Part shown: piece after piece, positions 30,836 through 38,152 of the stretch | How positions within the stretch are numbered: position 1 is the first letter of the stretch | Layout: each line of letters starts with the position of its first letter | From: Thermoplasmata archaeon | GTDB taxonomy: Archaea > Thermoplasmatota > Thermoplasmata > Lutacidiplasmatales > UBA184 | Reading direction: 5' to 3' | Assembly: GCA_027315455.1 (NCBI GenBank) | Contig: DAHUXZ010000021.1 | Span: 1-38,578 of the forward strand | Length of the DNA: 38,578 nucleotides | Program-made: the position numbers and the translations under genes | The notes under the pieces: model-generated | What the model was told of the DNA's origin: nothing | The model's database searches: none | The model's input: only the letters and a program-made list of their open reading frames with translations

Positions 30836-31876
30836 GTGTTCTACAACGCGGCCATGGCGCTCGACCGGGACCTGTCGGTCGCGTTCGTCACCGCCGCGTT
30901 CGCCGGGGCCCCGCACGGTCGCCGGGCCTGGGAGATGCTGGCCGCGACCGGGGCGCGCGGGCTCCGCATCGCCCACGAGACCGGTCGCTTCGACGACTTC
31001 CTCCTCACCGAACGGGTCACGGACGCGCTGCGCGTCGCACGGGCGAACGCCGCCGCGCTCGGCGTCCCGGGCGTCCGGGTCGAGGCCGCCGACGCGATGC
31101 GCCCGGTCGAGTCCGCGGCGTTCGACTACGTCGACCTCGATCCGTTCGGCTCCCCGGCGCCGTTCCTTCCGGCGGCCCTCGCCGCGGTCCGCCCCGGGGG
31201 GGTCGTCGCCGTGACCGCGACGGACATGATGGTGCTCGCCGGGGTGCAGAAGGGCGCCGCGGAGCGACGGTACGGGGCGATCCCGGTCCGGGGTCGGCTC
31301 GGCCCCGAGGGAGGGCTCCGCCTCCTCCTCGGCTTCGTCGCTCGCGAGGCCGCCCGTCGCGGGAGCGCGGTGCGTCCGCTCCTCTGCTACGTCCACGACC
31401 ATCATGTGCGCCTTTACGTGCGGCTGGGTCCGCCGGGACCGACCGACGGGCCCGCTCCGGTGGCCGAGATCGACCCGGCGACGTGGACCGGCCCGGAACT
31501 CGGCCTTTGCGGACGCGCCGGGCCGTTCTGGCTCGGGCCGCTGTTCGACCCGGACCTCACCGATCGCCTCGTGCCCCCCGCCGCGCCCGCGCGGCCGCGG
31601 GACGTGGCCCGGATCCTCGCGCGGTTCCGGGAGGAGGCCCGCGTGCCGGCGCCGTTCTACTACGAGACCAACCGGCTCGCCGGCGCGCTCGGGCTCCCCG
31701 CCCCGCCGTCCCCCGACGCGCTCGTCGCGGCGTTACGGGCCGCGGGCCACGCCGCGGCGCGTACCCATGCCCGGGAGGGCGCGTTCCGGACCGTCGCGCC
31801 GCGCGCGGTCGTCAACGCCCTGGCCCGGAGCCTCGGGGCGGGCGCTCAGTCCCAGAACGATCGGGTCCGGGCGTAG
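30836..31876 (+). CDS. trm1: tRNA (guanine26-N2)-dimethyltransferase Trm1
   Basis: Methylates G26 in the tRNA core using SAM; 346 residues from the first normal start codon (GTG 30836). Features: VFYNAAMALDRDLSV, LAATGARGLRIAHE, the catalytic-region VDLDPFGSPAPFLPAAL, VTATDMMVLAG, CYVHDHHVRLYV, FWLGPLFD and a C-terminal RTHAREGAFRTVAP. The frame is open upstream, and the untranslated-looking codons before the GTG encode EGATDLWRPPSAV and APRAPVFYN, which match the usual Trm1 N-terminus. The true protein therefore probably begins about 30 residues earlier without ATG, GTG or TTG (see findings). It overlaps the convergent helicase by 31 bases. Confidence 0.88.
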   Translation: MFYNAAMALDRDLSVAFVTAAFAGAPHGRRAWEMLAATGARGLRIAHETGRFDDFLLTERVTDALRVARANAAALGVPGVRVEAADAMRPVESAAFDYVDLDPFGSPAPFLPAALAAVRPGGVVAVTATDMMVLAGVQKGAAERRYGAIPVRGRLGPEGGLRLLLGFVAREAARRGSAVRPLLCYVHDHHVRLYVRLGPPGPTDGPAPVAEIDPATWTGPELGLCGRAGPFWLGPLFDPDLTDRLVPPAAPARPRDVARILARFREEARVPAPFYYETNRLAGALGLPAPPSPDALVAALRAAGHAAARTHAREGAFRTVAPRAVVNALARSLGAGAQSQNDRVRA

Positions 31877-34668
31877 TTGCGCTCGGCGCGCAAGAGCTCG
31901 GTCAGGAACTCCGCGTCGCTGCGGTAGAGGCGGGCGAGCAGGCGGCGCGCCGTGTCCGGACCCACCCCCCGCGCCGCGAGGCAGAGGATCGCCCGCTCCC
32001 CGTGGTGCGCGAGGAGCTCGGCGGAGGTGTAGGCCGCGCGGACGAGCGGCGGCAGCGACTCCGGCACCGCCCGCAGCGGCCGCTTCCCCTTCCACTTTCG
32101 CTTGGCGTAGCGGACGATCTGGTCGATCTCGTCCGTGCGTCGGGGGTTGAGGACCGCGGAGAGGGCACCGTGGCAGAGCCCGCAGCGGCTGCCCCCCTCG
32201 GTCCGGAAACGGGTCGCCGTCGTCGTCCGGGAGAAGCCGCAGCGCAGGCAGACGAGGGCGACCTCCTCGGCCCGGAGACGGTCCTCGACGGCCTTGAGCA
32301 GGGTCGGGGGCGGCACGTCGGGAAGCTCCCGCCAGCGCAGCCGCGCGAGGGGCGCGTCGGACCACGGCCCCGGGGGGGCGAGGTGCACCTCCAGGCGCCC
32401 ATCGCCCAACCGACGAAGGACCTCGAGGGCATGCGGAAGGTCGAAGCGGTCATGGAGGGTCTTCTCGAGCGCCTCCTCGCCGAGCGGGGTCGACCGCTCC
32501 CGCTCGAGCAGCGGCTCCAACAGCCGCAGGTCCCGCGGATCCGCGGTCGCGGGCAGGACGCCGAACTTCCGCGCCACGGTGAGGAAGACCCATCGGTACT
32601 CGAGCGAGGTCGGGACGAGCCGCGTGAGCAGCCCCTCGAGGCTCTCGGGCGGGAGGTGGACCGCCTGGGCGAGCGCGTCGCCGTCCAGGGCGACCGGCAG
32701 CCCGAGGACGAACCCGGTCGGCTCGACGCTGACCACCTCGACCCGCGCGCCGAGCCGGGCGGTGAGGAGGCCGGCGACCGCGAGGGCCAGCGTCTGGTTG
32801 GTGAGGCTGCCGAAGCACGCGCCGAAGACGGCGAGGCGACCCTGGACGGTGATGGTGAGGACGCGGTCGCTCGGGAACGGCCCCATCGCCGGTCGTCCGG
32901 CCTGACGTGCGGCGAGACGGGAGCGCGCGCCGGGTCCGAGGGGGTAGTCCGCGAGGTTCCCCTCCCGGCGCAGCCGGCCGATCTCCTGGGCGGCCTCGAA
33001 CGGAACGGGAAGGTCCTCGCCGACCCACCGGGGCTCCTGCCCGATCTCGGCCACGGTCTCGACGAGCAGCTCGCCCTCCCGGTGCTCGACGACCCGCCAG
33101 GTCCTCCCGTGAAGGAGGAAGATCTCCTCCGGCTGCGCGAGGATCTGGGTCAGGACGAACCGCTCGTCGAGCGTTCCGATCAGCCGTCGGGTCGCGAGAT
33201 CGCGCAGGCGATAGGTCCTCTCGTCCGGGATCAGCGAGAGCGTCTCGTAGAACCGATGGAGGGTCGCGCGCGCCGGTGCGATCCGTCCGTCGGCGGTCCG
33301 AAGGAGGCCGAGCCCCTCGAGGTAGGCGATCAGCTCCTCCCATTCGCTGTCGCTCAGGCCGGCGGCGCACGCCGCGTGGCGGAGCTGCGCGGCCATCGCG
33401 CGCGGGTCGACGGCCCCCTCGGCACGGAGGGTCGCGACGACCTGCTGCGCGACCGCGAGGCGGTTGCGGTCGCGGTAGCGCGTCGGCTCGACCTCGCCCG
33501 CCATCGCGCGCCGCGCGAGGACGGCCGCCTCCTCGAGGTCCTCGTCGTCGAGGGAGACGACGGTGCCGCGGATCTCCCGTCCGACGCGGTGGCCGGACCG
33601 GCCGACCCGCTGGAGGAGCCGGCCGGCCTGGTGCGGGGAGCCGAACTGGAGGACGTGGTCGACGTGGCCGACGTCGATGCCGAGCTCGAGCGAGGAGGTG
33701 GCCACGAGCCCGCGCAGGCGGCCGTCCCGGAACGCACGCTCCGCCTCTTCGCGGACCTCCCGCGAGAGCGACCCGTGGTGGACGGCCGTGGGCAGGTCCG
33801 GGGCGAGGCGTTGCAACCGGGCCGCCAGCCCCTCGGCCGTCGGGCGGGTGTTGACGAAGACGAGGGTCGTTCGGTGGGCCCGGATCGCCGCCTCGACCGT
33901 CCGTAGCCCCGCGAGGAGGGTCGGCTCGGCCCGCAACTCTGCGGTGAGCGCCGCATCGAGCGGAGGGAGATCCGTCGGCGGTACCGTCGTCTCGATCACG
34001 ATGCGGCGCGGCTCGCGGGCGGTGAGGACGGCGACCTCGCGGGGGGCCGGGGAAAGGAATCGTGCGACCTCCTCGGGATTCGCGACGGTGGCGGAGAGGC
34101 CGATGCGCCGCACGCGGCGTCCGACGAACGCGTCGAGCCGTTCGAGGCTGAGGGCGAGCTGCGCCCCCCGGTCGGAAGGGACGAGCTCGTGCACCTCGTC
34201 CACCACCACGGCCCGCACCCCGCGCAGCCCCTCCCGTAGGCGGCGGCCGACCAGGAGGAGCTGGAGCGTCTCGGGAGTCGTGAGCAGCAGGTCGGGGGGC
34301 CGTCGGGCCTGACGTTGCCGCTCGGCGGCGGGGGTGTCGCCGTGGCGGACCCCGGCGGTGAGCCCGACCTCCCCCACGAGCGAGACGAGCCGTTGCTCGA
34401 GGTCGCGGTTGAGCGAGCGCAGCGGCGTGATGTACAGGACGCTCACCGGGGGGGACGGGTCCTTGAGCTGGCGGGAGAGGAGGGGGAGGAGGGCGGCCTC
34501 GGTCTTGCCCGTGCCGGTCGGCGCGATGAGGAGCGCATCGGCGGCGGTATGGAGGATGGGCAGGGCGAGCCGCTGGATCTCCGTCGGTTCGGAGATGCCC
34601 CGGCGGCGGACCGCCGCGACCAGCCGCGCGTCCAGGCGGCCGAGGTCGGGAACGGGCGGGATCTCCAT
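31846..34668 (-). CDS. Lhr-type superfamily 2 ATP-dependent helicase
   Basis: 940 residues. Helicase motifs: Q-like EPTEIQRLALP, motif I APTGTGKTEAAL (49-60), motif Ia YITPLRSLNRDL, motif II VVVDEVHE, motif III LSATVANPEEVARFL, motif IV VFVNTRPTAEGLA, motif V SLELGIDVGHVD, motif VI LLQRVGRSGHR. A winged-helix and Lhr-core region follows, and near the C-terminus CLRCGF and CGLCHG form a probable zinc finger (about residues 840-880), as in many archaeal Lhr-like enzymes. It acts on DNA or DNA:RNA in repair/recombination by family. ATG 34668 is preferred to the far upstream frame opening at 34917. No clear TATA box precedes it. Confidence 0.93.
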   Translation of the reverse strand: MEIPPVPDLGRLDARLVAAVRRRGISEPTEIQRLALPILHTAADALLIAPTGTGKTEAALLPLLSRQLKDPSPPVSVLYITPLRSLNRDLEQRLVSLVGEVGLTAGVRHGDTPAAERQRQARRPPDLLLTTPETLQLLLVGRRLREGLRGVRAVVVDEVHELVPSDRGAQLALSLERLDAFVGRRVRRIGLSATVANPEEVARFLSPAPREVAVLTAREPRRIVIETTVPPTDLPPLDAALTAELRAEPTLLAGLRTVEAAIRAHRTTLVFVNTRPTAEGLAARLQRLAPDLPTAVHHGSLSREVREEAERAFRDGRLRGLVATSSLELGIDVGHVDHVLQFGSPHQAGRLLQRVGRSGHRVGREIRGTVVSLDDEDLEEAAVLARRAMAGEVEPTRYRDRNRLAVAQQVVATLRAEGAVDPRAMAAQLRHAACAAGLSDSEWEELIAYLEGLGLLRTADGRIAPARATLHRFYETLSLIPDERTYRLRDLATRRLIGTLDERFVLTQILAQPEEIFLLHGRTWRVVEHREGELLVETVAEIGQEPRWVGEDLPVPFEAAQEIGRLRREGNLADYPLGPGARSRLAARQAGRPAMGPFPSDRVLTITVQGRLAVFGACFGSLTNQTLALAVAGLLTARLGARVEVVSVEPTGFVLGLPVALDGDALAQAVHLPPESLEGLLTRLVPTSLEYRWVFLTVARKFGVLPATADPRDLRLLEPLLERERSTPLGEEALEKTLHDRFDLPHALEVLRRLGDGRLEVHLAPPGPWSDAPLARLRWRELPDVPPPTLLKAVEDRLRAEEVALVCLRCGFSRTTTATRFRTEGGSRCGLCHGALSAVLNPRRTDEIDQIVRYAKRKWKGKRPLRAVPESLPPLVRAAYTSAELLAHHGERAILCLAARGVGPDTARRLLARLYRSDAEFLTELLRAERNYARTRSFWD
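31877..31893. repeat. Hairpin repeat directly after the trm1 stop
   Basis: TTGCGC, five bases, GCGCAA, touching the TAG at 31874-31876 and inside the helicase coding end. Confidence 0.45.
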
Positions 34669-34720
34669 GGGCCGGGCGCGCGACGGGGCGCAGAGGGAAA
34701 GGCCTGACGGGGCCGGCGGG

Positions 34721-35158
34721 CTAGGCGGTCGGACCGGGGTCGAGGTCCAGGCGGCGAAGTCCGAAGCTCTCGTCGAGGGGCCGGCCGAAGACCTTGCCGG
34801 GGAACTCCTCAACGGCGACCTCGGCGAGGATGCCGATCGTGGCCCGCAAAAGATGCCCTCCCAATAGCCGGTGGCGGCGGTCGGCGAGGCCCGCGTGGAG
34901 GTGGAGGGAGGGGGCACCGTCGGATTCGGCGACGGACCCGTGGAGCGCCACGAGCTCGTGCGGTTCGGTGAGCTCCGCCGGCTCGTACTCCTGCCCGTTC
35001 CAGTAGCCGAGGGTCGCGCTGCGGACCATGCCGATCCCCGACAGGACGGCGCCGGCCCGCACGCCGTGGGTGCGGGCGAAGTCGCTCAGCGCCGGGAAGA
35101 GGTCGTCCCCGTCCTCGACCCGCAGCATCCAGAGATGCCCGTCGCGGTAGCTCTGCAC
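34721..35158 (-). CDS. PPC-domain (DUF296) protein
   Basis: 145 residues of the PPC domain family, found in plant AT-hook proteins and as stand-alone prokaryotic proteins, here without an AT-hook. Typical: YRDGHLWMLRVEDGDDLFPA, GAVLSGIGMVRSATLGYW, and the metal-site-like SLHLHAGLADRRHRLLGGHL. The frame is open to 35263, but GTG 35158 gives VQSYRDGHLW, the usual N-terminus, with a weak CCTTAC box about 25 nt before it. Function in prokaryotes is unknown. It is divergent from larE across a region holding a long inverted repeat, and it precedes the helicase by 52 bases. Confidence 0.85.
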   Translation of the reverse strand: MQSYRDGHLWMLRVEDGDDLFPALSDFARTHGVRAGAVLSGIGMVRSATLGYWNGQEYEPAELTEPHELVALHGSVAESDGAPSLHLHAGLADRRHRLLGGHLLRATIGILAEVAVEEFPGKVFGRPLDESFGLRRLDLDPGPTA

Positions 35159-35180
35159 TCCGGCCGGCAGGCCGCGGGAG

Positions 35181-35186
35181 GTAAGG
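35181..35186 (-). promoter_or_regulatory. Weak TATA-like box of the PPC-domain gene
   Basis: CCTTAC, about 25 nt before GTG 35158; a weak match kept because it supports that start. Confidence 0.3.
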
Positions 35187-35202
35187 GGGTTGCGGACCCC
35201 TC

Positions 35203-35242
35203 GGCGCGGAAACGCCCTCCCGGGAGGGGGCGTTTCGTCGCC
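35203..35242. repeat. 40-nt interrupted inverted repeat between the PPC gene and larE
   Basis: The inner arms GAAACGCCC and GGGCGTTTC (35209-35217, 35228-35236) flank TCCCGGGAGG; the outer GGCG and CGCC extend the symmetry after a two-base mismatch. It lies upstream of both divergent genes, as expected for an operator. Confidence 0.6.
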
Positions 35243-35265
35243 TCCGGCCCTCCCGCGCGGCAAAC

Positions 35266-35270
35266 GGTAT
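35266..35270 (+). promoter_or_regulatory. TATA-like box of larE-uvrB
   Basis: GGTAT, centred 29 nt before the ATG at 35297; resembles the DUF255 gene box in context. Confidence 0.4.
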
Positions 35271-35296
35271 CCCCCCGCTCGTGCTCGTGATGCCGC

Positions 35297-36118
35297 ATGG
35301 CCGTGGCCCCCATCGCCTCGCTCCCCACCGAAGGGCCGGATGCCGCCGGGCTGCTCGAGGACCTGCGGACCGGCGGCCCCACCCTCGTGGCCCTATCGGG
35401 TGGGGTGGACTCTGCGGTCGTCGCCCATCTCGCCCACCGTGCGCTCGGAGACCGGGCGCGGGCGGCCACCCTCGTCGGGCCAGCGGTGCCTCCGGGCGAG
35501 GTCGACCGGGCCACGTCCGTCGCGCAGGCGATCGGGATCGCCCATGTCCTGGTGCCGGCCGACCCGCTTACCGTAGACGCCTACCGGGCGAACCCGGCCA
35601 ACCGCTGCTACTTCTGCCGGCAGGTGGAGGCGTCCGCCCTCCGGGCCTGGGGCACGGAGCACGGGATCGCCCGGTATGTCGATGGGCTGCATGCCGACGA
35701 CGTCGGCGACGACCGGCCCGGCATCCGCGCCATGGACGAGGCCGGGGTCTCCCACCCGCTGCTGCGGGCCGGCTGGCGCAAACCGGACGTGCGGCGATAT
35801 GCCCGCGCGGTCGGGCTGCCGAACGCCGACGCGCCGTCCGACGCGTGCCTCGCCTCCCGCATCGCGCGGGGGGCCCCGATCTCGCTCGACCGTCTCGGAC
35901 GGGTGGCGCTCGCCGAAGAGCGACTCCGCGCCAAGGGGTTCGTCCGGGTGCGGGTCCGCACCGACGGGGTCGACGCGCGGGTCGAGGTCGACCCCGCCGA
36001 GGTCCCCCGTCTCTTGGCCGCTCCGCTCGCGGCGAGCGTCGTGGCCGAACTGCGCGAGCTCGGCTACGCTCGGGTGACCCTCGACGAGCACGGCTATCGG
36101 ACGCGCGCGGGGGCCTGA
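35297..36118 (+). CDS. larE: ATP-dependent sulfur transferase LarE
   Basis: PP-loop enzyme that adds sulfur during synthesis of the nickel-pincer cofactor of lactate racemase; 273 residues. The PP-loop is LVALSGGVDSAVVAH (34-39 SGGVDS). NRCYFCR supplies Cys104 and Cys107 and SDACLASRI supplies Cys184; this three-cysteine set matches the 4Fe-4S type of LarE rather than the single sacrificial-cysteine type, by recall of the family. No larA, larB or larC is in the window. GGTAT is centred 29 nt before the ATG. uvrB follows after six bases, an unexpected partner. Confidence 0.9.
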   Translation: MAVAPIASLPTEGPDAAGLLEDLRTGGPTLVALSGGVDSAVVAHLAHRALGDRARAATLVGPAVPPGEVDRATSVAQAIGIAHVLVPADPLTVDAYRANPANRCYFCRQVEASALRAWGTEHGIARYVDGLHADDVGDDRPGIRAMDEAGVSHPLLRAGWRKPDVRRYARAVGLPNADAPSDACLASRIARGAPISLDRLGRVALAEERLRAKGFVRVRVRTDGVDARVEVDPAEVPRLLAAPLAASVVAELRELGYARVTLDEHGYRTRAGA

Positions 36119-36124
36119 GCCGCG

Positions 36125-38152
36125 GTGCCGACCTCCGCGGTCGCGCCGGCAACGCTGCCCGGCCGCTTCGAGCTGGAGACCGAGCTCGTGCCGCAGGGCG
36201 ACCAGCCCCGCGCCATCGACCAGATCGTAAAGCGGCTCCGCGGGAAGGACAAGTTCGTCACGCTCCTCGGGGTCACGGGTTCGGGCAAGACGTTCACGAT
36301 GGCCCACACGGTCGCCCGGCTGCAGCGGCCGACGCTCGTGATCTCCCCGAACAAGACGCTCGCCGCCCAGCTCGTGAGCGAGTTCCGCGCGCTGTTCCCC
36401 CACAACGCCGTCGAGTACTTCGTGAGCTACTACGACTATTACCAGCCCGAGGCCTACGTCCCCCAGGTCGACCTCTACATCGAGAAGGACGCCTCGATCA
36501 ACGAGGAGATCGACAAGCTGCGCCACCGGGCCACCCAGGCGCTGCTCACCCGTCGGGACGTCCTCATCGTCGCGTCGGTCAGCTGCATCTACGGCCTCGG
36601 TTCCCCCGAGGACTACCGGGCGAGCGTCGTGTCCGTGCGTGCCGGCGACACCCTCGCGCGCAAGGAGCTCCTGGACCGGCTCGTCCATCTCAAGTACATC
36701 CGCAATGACGTCGAGCTCAAGCGCGGGCGCTTCCGGGTCCGCGGCGGAACGATCGACATCCAGGGCGCCGGCGAGACCCTCCACCGCATCGTCCTCGACG
36801 GCGCGACCGTCGCGTCGATCGCCGAGCTGGACCCCCTCACCCTGGAGGAGAAGCGGGACCTTCCCGAGCTCACCGTCTTCCCGGCCACCCACTTCCTGAG
36901 CCTCGAGGAGCGGGCCGAGGAGGTCCTCCGCCAGATCGAGGCGGAGAAGACCGCCCGCGTCGCCGACCTCCTCCGCAAGGAGAAGATCGTCGAGGCGCAG
37001 CGCCTCAAGGGGCGCACCGAGTACGACATCGAGATGATCCGCGAGACCGGCTACTGCTCGGGGATCGAGAACTACGCGCGGTACTTCTCCGGCCGGGCCC
37101 CGGGAGAGCCGCCCTACACCCTGCTCGACTTCTTCCCGAGCGACTTCCTCGTCTTCGTCGACGAGTCGCACGTGACGATCCCGCAGCTGCAGGGGATGTA
37201 CAAGGGCGACCGCAGCCGCAAGGACAATCTCGTCGAGTTCGGCTGGCGCCTCCCCTCCTGCCGCGACAATCGCCCCCTCAAGTTCCCGGAGTTCCTTACG
37301 CGCGTCCCGCAGGTCGTGTTCGTCTCGGCCACGCCCGGCGCGTTCGAGCGGAAGTACGCGAAGGGGGTCGTCGAGCAGATCATCCGCCCGACGGGCCTCG
37401 TGGACCCGGCGATCGAGGTCCGTCCCGTCACGGGGCACATCGCCGACCTCGTCGGGGAGCTGCGCACGGTCGTGGAGCGCGGCGACCGGGCCCTCGTGAC
37501 GACGCTGACGAAATCGACGTCGGAGGAGCTCGCGACGTACCTCGCCAACATGGGGTTCAAGGTCCGCTACCTGCACAGCGATGTGGAGACCCTCAAGCGC
37601 ATCGAGATCCTCCGGGACCTGCGGCTCGGCCGGTTCGATGTCCTGGTGGGGATCAACCTGCTCCGGGAAGGGTTGGACCTGCCCGAGGTCAGCTTTGTCG
37701 GGGTGCTCGACGCGGACAAGGAGGGGTACCTGCGCAGCGAGAGCTCCCTCATCCAGACGAGCGGGCGGGCGAGCCGGAACGTGGACGGCCGCGTCGTGCT
37801 CTACGCCGACCGGGTGACCGGTTCGATGGCCCGGGCCATGGCCGAGATGACCCGACGGCGGGAGGCCCAGCTTGCATACAACCGGGCCCACGGGATCGTG
37901 CCGGAGTCGATCCGCAAGGAGGTCACCTCGATCCTCTCGGAGGAGGATCTCACGGAGACGCCGGAGGGGACCGGGCGCGGTTCCGCGCGCGCCTGGAAGG
38001 AACGGCTGCCCCTCGTCGTCGCGAACCTCGAGGAGGAGATGCGGTTGGCGGCGGAGCGGCTGGAGTTTGAGGAGGCGGCCCGGATCCGGGACCGGCTCCG
38101 AGCCCTCCAGAAGCCCGCGAGCCGCCCGAAGCCGTCCCGGGGCTCCGGCTGA
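36125..38152 (+). CDS. uvrB: UvrABC system protein B
   Basis: Damage-verifying helicase-like subunit of bacterial-type nucleotide excision repair; 675 residues, complete. Walker A is LLGVTGSGKTFTMAH (49-56), the beta-hairpin region is YFVSYYDYYQPEAYVPQVDL, motif II is FVDESHVTIPQLQGM, then VSATPGAFE, INLLREGLDLPEVSFV, SLIQTSGRASRN and a C-terminal UVR domain ERLEFEEAARIRDRLRAL for UvrA/UvrC contact. Archaeal uvr genes are usually taken as acquired from bacteria; base composition here is like the neighbours, so acquisition would be old. The GTG start is six bases after larE. uvrA and uvrC are not in the window. Confidence 0.97.
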   Translation: MPTSAVAPATLPGRFELETELVPQGDQPRAIDQIVKRLRGKDKFVTLLGVTGSGKTFTMAHTVARLQRPTLVISPNKTLAAQLVSEFRALFPHNAVEYFVSYYDYYQPEAYVPQVDLYIEKDASINEEIDKLRHRATQALLTRRDVLIVASVSCIYGLGSPEDYRASVVSVRAGDTLARKELLDRLVHLKYIRNDVELKRGRFRVRGGTIDIQGAGETLHRIVLDGATVASIAELDPLTLEEKRDLPELTVFPATHFLSLEERAEEVLRQIEAEKTARVADLLRKEKIVEAQRLKGRTEYDIEMIRETGYCSGIENYARYFSGRAPGEPPYTLLDFFPSDFLVFVDESHVTIPQLQGMYKGDRSRKDNLVEFGWRLPSCRDNRPLKFPEFLTRVPQVVFVSATPGAFERKYAKGVVEQIIRPTGLVDPAIEVRPVTGHIADLVGELRTVVERGDRALVTTLTKSTSEELATYLANMGFKVRYLHSDVETLKRIEILRDLRLGRFDVLVGINLLREGLDLPEVSFVGVLDADKEGYLRSESSLIQTSGRASRNVDGRVVLYADRVTGSMARAMAEMTRRREAQLAYNRAHGIVPESIRKEVTSILSEEDLTETPEGTGRGSARAWKERLPLVVANLEEEMRLAAERLEFEEAARIRDRLRALQKPASRPKPSRGSG

